A stretch of DNA of 64,000 nt from Chryseolinea sp. H1M3-3 (GTDB taxonomy: Bacteria > Bacteroidota > Bacteroidia > Cytophagales > Cyclobacteriaceae). This document shows positions 1-9,072 of this stretch, piece after piece (the stretch's first letter is position 1; the number at the start of each line of letters is the position of its first letter). The position numbers were made by a program, and so were the translations under genes. The notes under the pieces were generated by a model. The model did no database searches, was not told the origin of the DNA, and saw only the letters and a program-made list of their open reading frames with translations. Where the stretch lies: NCBI RefSeq assembly GCF_029360725.1, contig NZ_JARKMY010000010.1:824431-888430 (forward strand), in the 5' to 3' direction.

Positions 1-22
1 TACCTAATTCTTATAAGAACGG

Positions 23-2989
23 CTAGCGAGCTCCGCCGCCCTGAATCACACTGAAATGCTTTTCCCAATTGTCTTCAACTTTCTTTGCGAGATCAGATTC
101 GCCGTAACGATACAGAATGCGTTGAAGTTCTCCGAGAATAGCAACATTTAATTGAAGTTCCCTGCCATACTCGCGCTTTTGAATATAATAAGTTGCTAAT
201 TCATCTGAGCGCGCACTCATAACATTTGCAATCTCAAGAGCCTTTTCTTTTTCACCCACTTCAAAAAGCAAGCTTACTGTTTGGGCATTCGTATAATCAA
301 ATGGAATTGAATGATCTGGCATTTTAGCTAGATTATAAAGAACAACTTCGCGCGCCTTTGCTGTGTCGCCTTCTAAAATTAAAAACTCAGCGAGCGCATT
401 GAAACTGCTTCTGTGATTCAGAAACATATTACGATAATCCTGATTGTAGTAAACTTTTGGATCGTCGGTATTTCTGAACTGGAATTTTTTCATCATGTTC
501 TTATAACTCACCTTGGTGTTCACCAATTCCATTTGGTTGAATGGCCTTGGATTATAAATTGGAAGAATACGGTATGCATTACCTTCCTGTACAACGTACC
601 GGCTAAGATCTACACTGAATTGTGCCAATGAAGTAGCATTTACATATAGCGGCCGTTCCCAATTGGCGGTGGCTAATACATCGAGCATGGCCAGGTCTTT
701 TTTCTCCAAGCCTCCGGTCCTAACGCGCAAGCGCATCTCAGGAACGATGAGGCTATCCATTCCTTCAGGAACGATACCCATGCTCCTTATCTTTTCGACG
801 TCGACCTTTAACACAATCTCCTTTGCGGGCAACATGTTTCGGTCACCGCCATAGTTCGGATGCAAAAGACTTTTGTTATTTTCTTTTACAAGCTGCAAGA
901 ACCGATGCAGATCCATTTGTTTAATGCCCGCATCATAAAAAGGCAGATAATCGTTCAGACCACTTTGTTTATAATTTTCCGCTGTCAGCGTATAGGGGAA
1001 CGGTTCCGAGCTATAATGTTGACGCATGCTTTGCTGTATATACCAATCCGTGTTGTAATAGCTCAACACTATTACCCGGGTATCGGTGCGAACTCCTTCC
1101 ACTTCCTGTGCATACCACAAGGGGAAAGTGTCGTTGTCACCACCGGTAAACAATATGCCATTCTGAGCACAGGACTGGAGGTAGTTTACAGCAGAGTCGA
1201 CTGAGAAAAATCGGTTAGAGCGGTTATGATCGTCCCAACCGGCGACCGCCATGAGTACCGGGGCCGTTAATCCAATAAGGGTCGCAATGATCGCCGACGT
1301 TTTTATATTCTTTGTGAATTTTGTGAAGTATTCGGCCATCCCGATCACTGCTAAGCCAATCCAAAAACAAAAGGCATAATAAGAACCCGCATAAATATAG
1401 TCGCGTTCGCGCGGCTCCGTAGGCGGAGAGTTCAGGTATATTACCAGCGCTACCCCTGTAAGTACAAATAGCAAGGCGATGACAGCAAAGTTTTTCGTAT
1501 TGTTAACGGATTGATAAAACATGCCGATGAGTCCTAGGATAAACGGCACCATAAAGAAATTATTCCGTCCTTTATTTTCCGCCAGTATCGTAGGAAGCTT
1601 TTCGAACCAGCCCAGCGGACTTAGCCAGTCGGCATTTTGAATATCGCTTTCCCTGCCCGCGAAATTGAAAAAGAAATAGCGCACGTACATCCATCCGATC
1701 TGATGCTGAAACATGAACCGCATATTATCGGAGAACGTGGGCTTCTCTCCTTCCGCTAAACCCAAATTCTCTCGGTAAATTGCTGCGTGATCGGGATCAT
1801 TGCTCCAGATTCGCGGCAAAATTGTTTGCGATCCGGGGGCATAAACATATTCGAATTTACGGTCCTTTACTTCATAGCTGTCTTTTCCTTTTCTATAGGT
1901 TGCAGCACCTTCTTTATAGTCAACCGGCTGCGAGGTAAAATACGGCCCATATAATAGTGGCCGGCTACCGTATTGCTCTCTTTTTAAATAACTCACGAAG
2001 CTCATGACATCGGAAGGATCGTTTTCGTCGATGGGCGGATCATACGATGAGCGGATCACGACCATGGTATAAGAAGAATAGCCGATCAAAATGAATGCTG
2101 TGGCGGTAAGAAAAGTATTGAGTACAACTTTTTTGTTTTTCTGAGAATAAAGAATTCCCCAGATAAGCACAGCCAGTAGCAACAGTCCAAATACAATAAC
2201 CCCTGACCCAAACGGAAGATTAAGACTGTTTACAAAATACAGTTCGAAGTAACTGGCCATCGTGGGCAATCCAGGTATTATCAATTCGTTGATGAAAAAT
2301 ATAATCATCAAGCTGATCAATAAAGTGGCGACTACCCCCCAGGTTGTAGGTGTTTTATATTTCTTAAAATAATAGATTAATGCTAATGCAGGGATGGTGA
2401 CCAGATTCAAAAGATGGACGCCAATGGAAAGACCCATCATATAGAAAATCAAAAGCAACCAACGGTTCGCGGCTGACTCATCTTCTATTACTTCCCATTT
2501 TAACATGGCCCATACCACAAAGGCTGTAAAGAAAGACGACATACCATACACTTCCGCTTCAACCGCAGAGAACCAAGCCGATTCGGAGAACGTCAAGGCC
2601 AGTGCCCCAACAATACCGGCCCCCATGAGCAGCCAGGTTTTTTCTTCCGTCAGCTCTTTATCAGCAGTTATGTTCATCACCTTACGGCCGAACAATACAA
2701 TCGACCAAAACAGAAAAAGAACGGCGAAGGAACTTGCCAACACGCTGGTAAAATTTATCCAGTATGCTACTTTCGTAACATCACCAAACGCTAAAAAGGA
2801 AAACAATCGCCCAATCATTAGAAACAACGGGGCGCCTGGTGGATGTGGAACTTCCAGCTTGTAGGAAACTGCAATAAATTCGCCGCAGTCCCAATAGCTT
2901 GCCGTCTCTTCCATGCTGATCCAGTACGTAATTAAGGCAACCGCAAAAACTGCCCAGCCTGTTATGTTATTTACCTTTTGAAATTTCAT
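23..2989 (-). CDS. DUF2723-family multi-pass membrane glycosyltransferase (GT-C-like, TMEM260-type)
   Basis: A protein of about 988 residues with a hydrophobic N-terminal half (roughly 10-12 membrane spans up to residue 620) and a soluble, helical C-terminal part. After the first span comes the acidic loop SYWDCGEFIAVSY (about residues 31-43) followed by PHPPGAP. This is the hallmark of DUF2723 and resembles the catalytic loop of GT-C enzymes that use polyprenyl-linked sugars outside the inner membrane. Family knowledge links it to protein O-mannosyltransferases; a role in Bacteroidota protein O-glycosylation is inference. The ORF can be extended upstream to 3052, but the ATG at 2987-2989 directly precedes the first membrane span and gives the usual N-terminus. 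It diverges from the sugar aminotransferase gene. The family call is strong; the substrate is unknown. Confidence 0.9.
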   Translation of the reverse strand: MKFQKVNNITGWAVFAVALITYWISMEETASYWDCGEFIAVSYKLEVPHPPGAPLFLMIGRLFSFLAFGDVTKVAYWINFTSVLASSFAVLFLFWSIVLFGRKVMNITADKELTEEKTWLLMGAGIVGALALTFSESAWFSAVEAEVYGMSSFFTAFVVWAMLKWEVIEDESAANRWLLLIFYMMGLSIGVHLLNLVTIPALALIYYFKKYKTPTTWGVVATLLISLMIIFFINELIIPGLPTMASYFELYFVNSLNLPFGSGVIVFGLLLLAVLIWGILYSQKNKKVVLNTFLTATAFILIGYSSYTMVVIRSSYDPPIDENDPSDVMSFVSYLKREQYGSRPLLYGPYFTSQPVDYKEGAATYRKGKDSYEVKDRKFEYVYAPGSQTILPRIWSNDPDHAAIYRENLGLAEGEKPTFSDNMRFMFQHQIGWMYVRYFFFNFAGRESDIQNADWLSPLGWFEKLPTILAENKGRNNFFMVPFILGLIGMFYQSVNNTKNFAVIALLFVLTGVALVIYLNSPPTEPRERDYIYAGSYYAFCFWIGLAVIGMAEYFTKFTKNIKTSAIIATLIGLTAPVLMAVAGWDDHNRSNRFFSVDSAVNYLQSCAQNGILFTGGDNDTFPLWYAQEVEGVRTDTRVIVLSYYNTDWYIQQSMRQHYSSEPFPYTLTAENYKQSGLNDYLPFYDAGIKQMDLHRFLQLVKENNKSLLHPNYGGDRNMLPAKEIVLKVDVEKIRSMGIVPEGMDSLIVPEMRLRVRTGGLEKKDLAMLDVLATANWERPLYVNATSLAQFSVDLSRYVVQEGNAYRILPIYNPRPFNQMELVNTKVSYKNMMKKFQFRNTDDPKVYYNQDYRNMFLNHRSSFNALAEFLILEGDTAKAREVVLYNLAKMPDHSIPFDYTNAQTVSLLFEVGEKEKALEIANVMSARSDELATYYIQKREYGRELQLNVAILGELQRILYRYGESDLAKKVEDNWEKHFSVIQGGGAR

Positions 2990-3165
2990 TCGTGAATCGT
3001 TATCTGTTAACCTTTCAGTTTTAGTCAGGCAATCAAGTCTGAGATCCCTCATCTCGCGTCCTGAAGCTTAAACCCATTAAATCAGGGCCGAAAATAGTGA
3101 AATTTTGCTTGTATGCAGGGTGCATTTATTTAGATTGGTATTTTCAGCGCATTATCTTTATCACA

Positions 3166-4272
3166 TTGAAATCTATACCCTTTCTATCCTTAGCACCTCA
3201 GCACGCCAAAATCCGAAACGAAGTTCTGGAGGCAATAACGAATGTATATGACCGAAATTGGTTTGTGCTGGGAAATGAATTAGCGTCTTTCGAGAAAAAA
3301 TTTGCTGACTTTTCGAACGTCCCTTTTTGTATAGGGGTGGGAAACGGGCTGGATGCACTTCTTATCGCACTGAAAGCATGTAACATCGGACCGGGGCATG
3401 AGGTTATCGTACCGGCTCATACCTTTTTGGCGACATGGATTGCCGTCATAAAAACGGGTGCGCGGGTCGTCCCCGTTGATTCTAATCCCGCAACTTTCAA
3501 CCTCAATATCGATCGAGTCGGGGGTGCTATTACAAAAAAAACCAAGGCGATAATTCCGGTACACCTGTATGGGCAGTCTTGTGACATGACCGCCTTGTTA
3601 AAAGTTGCACATGATCGCGAAATCATGGTGATTGAAGATAATGCGCAGGCACACGGCGCCATGTGGGAAAATCAAATTACCGGAAGCTTCGGAGATTGCA
3701 GCGCAACGAGCTTTTACCCTGTGAAGAACCTGGGGGCGTTGGGTGATGGCGGTGCGCTGGTCACCCGGCATCATGATATCGCAGAATTTGCACGCCGATA
3801 TCGGAATTACGGTTTTGACACAAAAAACATAGCAACCGGGCAAGGAATGAATTCCAGACTGGATGAATTGCAGGCCGCCGTTTTAAATGTCAAGCTGGCC
3901 TACCTACAAACGTGGAATGATGAGAGAATCAAGCTTGCGGCCACTTATTTAAAAGAACTAAACGATGTTGGCGACCTACAACTTCCGTCGTCCCACCCAT
4001 TGGCCCATCATGTTTATCATCTTTTTGTTATTCGGACCAAAAAACGCAATGAGCTTCGCCAATACCTGGCTAGTCATCATATAGAGACTGCGATCCATTA
4101 CCCGATACCGCCACATTTACAAAAAAGCTTTTATGAACTAAACTTTAAAAAAGGCGATTTTCCCATTACCGAGGCCATTACAGAAACAGCATTGAGTCTA
4201 CCGCTATGGCCTGGCATGAAAGATGACGAAATAGCGTACGTTTGTGATGTCATAAAAGAATTCTTTAAATGA
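3166..4272 (+). CDS. DegT/DnrJ/EryC1/StrS-family PLP-dependent sugar aminotransferase
   Basis: This enzyme would transfer an amino group to a nucleotide-linked keto sugar, making amino sugars for surface glycans. The N-terminus IPFLSLAPQHAKIRNEV matches the family start, GVGNGLDALLIALKA is the PLP phosphate-binding region, VIEDNAQAHGA carries the cofactor-ring aspartate, and the Schiff-base lysine lies in FYPVKNLGALGDGGA (about residue 187). The frame is open back to a GTG at 3097, but those extra residues are not family-like. A TTG at 3166 just before the conserved N-terminus is preferred. A TATCTTTA element at 3153-3160 looks like a -7 box and would leave almost no leader, so the exact start is uncertain. 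It resembles the FdtB/QdtB type that acts on dTDP-3-keto-6-deoxyhexoses, but substrate cannot be read from sequence. Confidence 0.88.
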   Translation: MKSIPFLSLAPQHAKIRNEVLEAITNVYDRNWFVLGNELASFEKKFADFSNVPFCIGVGNGLDALLIALKACNIGPGHEVIVPAHTFLATWIAVIKTGARVVPVDSNPATFNLNIDRVGGAITKKTKAIIPVHLYGQSCDMTALLKVAHDREIMVIEDNAQAHGAMWENQITGSFGDCSATSFYPVKNLGALGDGGALVTRHHDIAEFARRYRNYGFDTKNIATGQGMNSRLDELQAAVLNVKLAYLQTWNDERIKLAATYLKELNDVGDLQLPSSHPLAHHVYHLFVIRTKKRNELRQYLASHHIETAIHYPIPPHLQKSFYELNFKKGDFPITEAITETALSLPLWPGMKDDEIAYVCDVIKEFFK

Positions 4273-4308
4273 CTCCGACTTTATAACACGTCGAACTGAT
4301 TTACACCA

Positions 4309-4935
4309 CTATTTATAGACGATCGAATAAAATATCAGCCACAAAAAGAATATCAGTATATAAGAACAAGAGACGATGATCCATACATATTTCTTGTCCT
4401 TTCGCGCGTAATGGTGAATGCCTTCAACCAGAAGAACCCAATACACAATTTCAAAAACATTCAAAGCTCTTAACGGGTATGCCCACCGTTTGTCAAGCGC
4501 TTCAAAATCGACAAAATGAATTAAAGAAAGCGGGTAAAAGGCACTGATATCGTTGTATGTAGGATCGGTCTCGACAGTCATGAACCATAAAATCTTCAAG
4601 ATTTCCGGAACTAAAAAAATGTACTCAGCCGTTATTACCACTCCCCAACATTGCGTATACGTGACACGATAACCAAACATGAAACATCCGACCCAGATGA
4701 CAAAAGCAATTACAGTAAACTTCCATAGGTAAACGAACGGGATAGACAGAAACTTAACAGCGCTTATGGCTCTAAGGATCATACCCTCGGGCCGGTCCTG
4801 CAAAAACTCAAAAGCAGCAGTTTCGTTTTCAATCAACGTTATTTTGATGTAAAGAAGTAATAGCGTAATAAGGCAAAGCAGTATAAATAGTAATCTTTTG
4901 TCGGCAGCAAAGAATGATTTAGTTTCGTGTTCCAT
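4309..4935 (-). CDS. Integral membrane protein of unknown function
   Basis: A 208-residue protein with about five predicted membrane spans (near residues 14-32, 60-88, 95-118, 155-172 and 183-205) and a short charged N-terminus. No catalytic motif was recognised. Conserved-looking features are the GYRVTYTQCWGVVITAEYIF segment around residue 90 and the HYARKDKKY cytoplasmic loop before the last span. Similar small membrane proteins are common in Bacteroidota near polysaccharide genes, but a function should not be assigned. It converges with the aminotransferase gene (36 bp apart) and starts about 90 bp from the divergent TPR gene. A TAACTTTC box lies a short way upstream on the minus strand and may be its -7 element. 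Confidence 0.6.
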   Translation of the reverse strand: MEHETKSFFAADKRLLFILLCLITLLLLYIKITLIENETAAFEFLQDRPEGMILRAISAVKFLSIPFVYLWKFTVIAFVIWVGCFMFGYRVTYTQCWGVVITAEYIFLVPEILKILWFMTVETDPTYNDISAFYPLSLIHFVDFEALDKRWAYPLRALNVFEIVYWVLLVEGIHHYARKDKKYVWIIVSCSYILIFFLWLIFYSIVYK

Positions 4936-5022
4936 AAGTGTTGTTGACGGGCGAAAGTTAAAGGTGTGTTTGGGTTTGACGTTCAGGTAACGCTTACGAG
5001 TTTATCGCCGGAAAGTTAATTC

Positions 5023-6297
5023 ATGATGAATTATTCGTTAGTGAAAAATAGGAATAATAAGTTGATGCAGGGAACTGTGAGATGCATACCATGGGCTAAG
5101 TTATTGTTGAGTATCATTTTTCTATTGACGTTTGTTTCGGGTTCAGCGCAAACTATTGTCAAAGAGGCTACGACCAAGAAGGATACCACCATCATACTGA
5201 TTTCGGATTTACATGTTCAATTGGAATGTACACAAGCATTAAACGACCTATATGATTTTAATTTTCCGAGGGCTGAACTCCAATTTAATTATTTAAAGGC
5301 CAAATTTCCCTGGCACCCACTTCCTTATTTTTTGATGGGACTAATTGAATGGTGGAAGATCATGCCGAACACAAAGGATACTTCGCACGATGATACGTTC
5401 TTCGCTTACATGGATACAACCATCTTTGTTGGAGAAAATCTTTATAAAAATCATCCTGCTTATAAAACCGAAGCTGCCTTTTTTCTCGCAGCAGCGTATG
5501 CTTTCAAAGGAAGACTATATGCTGATGAAGAACGGAAGAACTGGCGCAAAGCAATCTCGGTCGGTACCAGCGCACTTGACTATTTGAAATACGGAAAAGA
5601 AAAGGACGGACTTAATCCGGAGCTTTTATTTGGCGACGCATTGTACAATTATTTCTCGGTATGGGTACCTGAGAATTACCCCGCACTAAAACCTGTATTG
5701 TGGTTTTTTAAAAAAGGTGATAAGGCGTTGGGTTTGAAACAGCTTAAGGAGGTTTCTTACAACGCTTTTTATACACGCACAGAAGCGATGGTTTGGTTGA
5801 TGCGCATTTTGAATAGTTATGAAAACGATCAACCGAGGGCATTTCAGATCAGCGAGTATTTGCATACCACTTATCCTAACAACCCATACTTTCACCGTTA
5901 TTACGCGCGTATGCTCTATTCCATGGGACGATTTACGCAAGCGGAACCTGCCTGCAAAAACATACTGATGAAGATTGACAGCGGACAAGTAGGCTACGAA
6001 GCAACCAGCGGGAGGTACGCAGCATTCTTCCTGGGGCAGATATATGAAGCCCGAAAAAAACTCGACGATGCCAAAACTTATTATCAGCTGTGTATGAAAT
6101 ATGCTGAACAAATCGGCGCCACTGAATCGGGATACTATCTATATTCCATGATCGCACTCGGAGAAATTGCCGAACGCCAAGGTAATAAAGCCGAAGCAAA
6201 ACGCTGGTTTAAGGATGTCAAGAAAAAGTCAAATCGCAAGGACGAAGCATTCAAAGACGCCCGCAGACGGCTCCGGAGAATGGAAAAGGGAGATTAA
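5023..6297 (+). CDS. Secreted tetratricopeptide-repeat protein
   Basis: A 424-residue protein with an N-terminal hydrophobic segment (about residues 25-38) ending in SGSAQ, a typical signal peptidase site in Bacteroidota. The mature part is almost entirely helical and TPR-like: paired helices with small residues at repeat positions, for example AAFFLGQIYEARKKLDDAKTYY and a following ALGEIAERQGNKAEAKRWF near the C-terminus. TPR arrays are protein-interaction scaffolds, so a role in the periplasm or cell envelope is likely, but no enzymatic motif is visible. The first ATG is used; the second methionine would give an almost identical signal peptide. It is monocistronic, with about 270 bp of non-coding DNA before the acyltransferase gene. 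Confidence 0.75.
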   Translation: MMNYSLVKNRNNKLMQGTVRCIPWAKLLLSIIFLLTFVSGSAQTIVKEATTKKDTTIILISDLHVQLECTQALNDLYDFNFPRAELQFNYLKAKFPWHPLPYFLMGLIEWWKIMPNTKDTSHDDTFFAYMDTTIFVGENLYKNHPAYKTEAAFFLAAAYAFKGRLYADEERKNWRKAISVGTSALDYLKYGKEKDGLNPELLFGDALYNYFSVWVPENYPALKPVLWFFKKGDKALGLKQLKEVSYNAFYTRTEAMVWLMRILNSYENDQPRAFQISEYLHTTYPNNPYFHRYYARMLYSMGRFTQAEPACKNILMKIDSGQVGYEATSGRYAAFFLGQIYEARKKLDDAKTYYQLCMKYAEQIGATESGYYLYSMIALGEIAERQGNKAEAKRWFKDVKKKSNRKDEAFKDARRRLRRMEKGD

Positions 6298-6565
6298 AAA
6301 ACGTAATCTTTACTACAAACTTACAGCACCCCATCCGATTGTTGCTTGTTAGTATCTAAAGCGGGAAATTACTTCGAAATTCATAATCCCCTTTGAAAGT
6401 CTGCAATCAGATTGTTACACCATGTTTGCTGGCGTTTGTTTCAACCGGCAAAAGCAATTACAGTGCCTTGCGTGTGCATTCACTTATCAATCAGGGGCCT
6501 TTCAAAAAAATTTACGAATATAAATCGTCAGGAAAAGGTTTGTGCAGCACAGTAATTGGAGATAG

Positions 6566-7732
6566 ATGACCAAACCTAATTTACAATCTTCCCCAGTTCT
6601 TCCGAAACCCACCGTATTCTTTCCCAATCTCGACGGTCTCAGGTTTTTTTGTTTCCTGGTGGTCTTTCTTTTCCACAGCTTCTATACGGAATATGATCAT
6701 ATTAAAAGTTCTTCCACCTATCTCTTTGTCAGATCGTTTCTGTTCAAGAACGGGAACCTGGGTGTCAATTTCTTTTTTGTACTAAGTGGTTTTTTAATCA
6801 CTTACCTTCTGCTGAAGGAAAAGGAATTCTACGGGAAGATCAATGTTTTGAATTTCTGGAAACGGAGAATCCTAAGGATCTGGCCGCTGTTTTTTGCCTG
6901 CGTATTTTTTGGATTTGTAATATTTCCCGTGCTGAAAAATTTATTAGGTCAGGAATCCGGTGAATCAGCAAATGTCTTTTCTTATCTCACATTCCTCAAT
7001 AATTTTGACCTTATAAAAAATGGTCTGCCCGATGCATCGGTGCTTGGCGTTTTATGGAGCGTCGCGATAGAAGAACAATTTTATTTTGTCTGGCCCTTGC
7101 TCCTCATTGTGATCCCCAGCCAGAGTTATAAATATGTTTTTTTTGTCATTATTTTTTTGACCTTAGTCTTCAGAGGTATTTTTGACAATTCTGTGTACAA
7201 CGAGTATCATACTCTTTCGTGTATTGGGGATATGACCGTGGGCGGCCTCGGCGCGCTTCTGATCCATACAACGACGCTCGACAAAAAAATTGCAACTATG
7301 GCCAAAGGTTATATTGTAGCATTATATGCTGCCGTTGTTCTGATTTTTTTATTTCGCGATACGCTACAATCGTCTTATTATCTCATACGCGTTTCCGAGC
7401 GAATTCTAATTGCAGTAGTGTTTTTGATGGTTATCCTTGAACAGAACTACGCGAAAAATTCATTGTTTAAAATGGGCAATTTTAAATTGTTGTCTGAATT
7501 GGGCACGATATCGTATGGGCTATACTGCCTGCATTTTATTGGAATACTCGTCACTACCAACACCTTCAAGATACTTCATTTCAACAATCATCTTTGGCAG
7601 GTGTTAATTTTAGAGACCACCTTTGCTTTGGTGATTACCGTAATTATTGCCAAACTGAGTTATCGATACTTCGAGTCACCATTTTTGAGACTTAAGCATA
7701 AGCTGTCGTTTATTCGTACACCTGAAAAGTAA
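6566..7732 (+). CDS. Acyltransferase 3 family (OafA/YrhL-like) membrane O-acyltransferase
   Basis: Members of this family move acyl groups, often acetyl, onto sugars of O-antigens, capsules or peptidoglycan. The N-terminus NLDGLRFFCFLVVFLFHSFY (about residues 21-40) contains the family DGLR motif and the essential histidine (H37). This is followed by KNGNLGVNFFFVLSGFLITY and then WKRRILRIWPLFF, the conserved RxxR-type region. About ten membrane spans are visible over 388 residues, the normal length, with no SGNH domain attached. It starts the polysaccharide locus, 8 bp upstream of the polymerase-like gene, so it probably decorates the glycan made here. The acyl group and acceptor are unknown. 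Confidence 0.9.
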   Translation: MTKPNLQSSPVLPKPTVFFPNLDGLRFFCFLVVFLFHSFYTEYDHIKSSSTYLFVRSFLFKNGNLGVNFFFVLSGFLITYLLLKEKEFYGKINVLNFWKRRILRIWPLFFACVFFGFVIFPVLKNLLGQESGESANVFSYLTFLNNFDLIKNGLPDASVLGVLWSVAIEEQFYFVWPLLLIVIPSQSYKYVFFVIIFLTLVFRGIFDNSVYNEYHTLSCIGDMTVGGLGALLIHTTTLDKKIATMAKGYIVALYAAVVLIFLFRDTLQSSYYLIRVSERILIAVVFLMVILEQNYAKNSLFKMGNFKLLSELGTISYGLYCLHFIGILVTTNTFKILHFNNHLWQVLILETTFALVITVIIAKLSYRYFESPFLRLKHKLSFIRTPEK

Positions 7733-7740
7733 TTATCGCA

Positions 7741-9072
7741 TTGGAACTTCGGGATATTATAGTAACACCTCTTCTGATCATCATCATCTTTACGGTTGCC
7801 TATATTATAAGGCCGAGGGTAACGGATGAGATAACACGTAAATATTTCATCCCGGCATTATTTGTGAAAATTGTAGGAGCGCTCGCCGTTGGCATCATTT
7901 ATCAATTTTATTATGGCGGCGGCGATACATTTAATTACCACACTCATGGAAGCAGACATATTTGGGAAGCATTTACTGACTCACCAATTAAAGGACTCCG
8001 GCTCCTTACTAACGATGGTAAAACTTATACAGACATCTATAAATACTCTTCAAAAATTATATTTTTTTCAGACCCTCAATCCTTTGCCATTGTAAAGATC
8101 GCCGCAATTTTTGACCTGATTACATTCTCGGCCTATTCTTCTACAGCCATTCTCTTTGCCATATTCAGTTTCATTGGCATGTGGATGTTTTTCTTAACAT
8201 TTTATGAGCAGTATCCCCAACTTCATCGCTGGCTGGCCATTGCTGCGTTTTTTATTCCCTCGGTTTTTTTCTGGGGATCTGGACTGTTAAAAGACACGGT
8301 TACCATGGGATGCCTCGGCATTGCAACGTACCAGGTGTATCGGATTTTAATAAAAAAGAAATTTGGCATCCGCCATATTTTACTCTTAGCACTCGCGCTT
8401 TATGGCATTTACAGTATAAAAATTTACATCATTCTAACTTTTTTGCCAGCTGCGATTGTGTGGGTTTTCCTTGCCAACCTTGACGCTATCCGCTCACCAG
8501 TGCTAAAAATTATGCTGGCTCCTTTCATGATTAGTTGTGCAATTGCCCTCGGATACATTGCCATGTTAAAGGCCGGTGAAGATCATGCAAAATACTCGCT
8601 TGAAAATGTTGCCATGACGGCCAAGATTACCGCATACGATATTGGCTTTTATACTGGTCGCGATGCTGGCTCAGGATACTCTCTTGGTGAGTTGGATGGC
8701 ACGTTTGGTTCAATGGTAAGGCTTGCGCCGCAGGCTGTCAATGTTTCGCTCTTCCGGCCTTATCTATGGGAGGTTAAGAATCCATTTATGCTCCTGTCAG
8801 CATTGGAAAGTGCTTGTCTTTTAGGATTAAGCCTGTACATTATTTTTAAGAAAAACATTGGATTGCCTCAAGGTCTTACCAATCCAAATGTTGTCTTCGC
8901 ATTAGTCTTCTCAGTAGCCTTTGCTTTTGCAGTGGGCGTTTCAACTTTCAATTTTGGAACGTTAGTTCGTTATAAAATTCCCTTGCTTCCTTTCTTCGTA
9001 GTTGCCCTCATTTTAATATGGCATCACTCAAACAGGGATAAAAAATTACCGGTATTGGAAAGCACAGAATAA
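7741..9072 (+). CDS. Multi-pass membrane protein, candidate polysaccharide polymerase or GT-C enzyme
   Basis: A 443-residue protein with about 10-12 spans. Between the second and third spans lies an acidic extracytoplasmic loop, YYGGGDTFNYHTHG (about residues 59-72). An aspartate in the first large outer loop is typical of GT-C-fold transferases and of EpsG/Wzy-like polymerases. A second conserved-looking motif is FFWGSGLLKDT near residue 180. It follows the acyltransferase by 8 bp and begins with TTG at 7741, because no ATG sits near the first hydrophobic segment. Position in a glycan export locus suggests chain polymerisation or sugar transfer at the outer face of the membrane, but this is inference. 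Its last 49 bp overlap the convergent glycosyltransferase gene. Confidence 0.65.
   Translation: MELRDIIVTPLLIIIIFTVAYIIRPRVTDEITRKYFIPALFVKIVGALAVGIIYQFYYGGGDTFNYHTHGSRHIWEAFTDSPIKGLRLLTNDGKTYTDIYKYSSKIIFFSDPQSFAIVKIAAIFDLITFSAYSSTAILFAIFSFIGMWMFFLTFYEQYPQLHRWLAIAAFFIPSVFFWGSGLLKDTVTMGCLGIATYQVYRILIKKKFGIRHILLLALALYGIYSIKIYIILTFLPAAIVWVFLANLDAIRSPVLKIMLAPFMISCAIALGYIAMLKAGEDHAKYSLENVAMTAKITAYDIGFYTGRDAGSGYSLGELDGTFGSMVRLAPQAVNVSLFRPYLWEVKNPFMLLSALESACLLGLSLYIIFKKNIGLPQGLTNPNVVFALVFSVAFAFAVGVSTFNFGTLVRYKIPLLPFFVVALILIWHHSNRDKKLPVLESTE

Noticed and set aside
2505-2864. A 119-residue plus-strand frame inside the DUF2723 gene, and several like it (413-631, 860-1204)
   Set aside because: They lie wholly antisense to a strongly supported membrane protein gene and have no recognisable domain or start signal.
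6425-6452. Hairpin TTTGCTGG/CCGGCAAA in the longest gene-free stretch
   Set aside because: Eight pairs including one G-U and no T-run; too weak to call a terminator for the TPR gene or an RNA gene.
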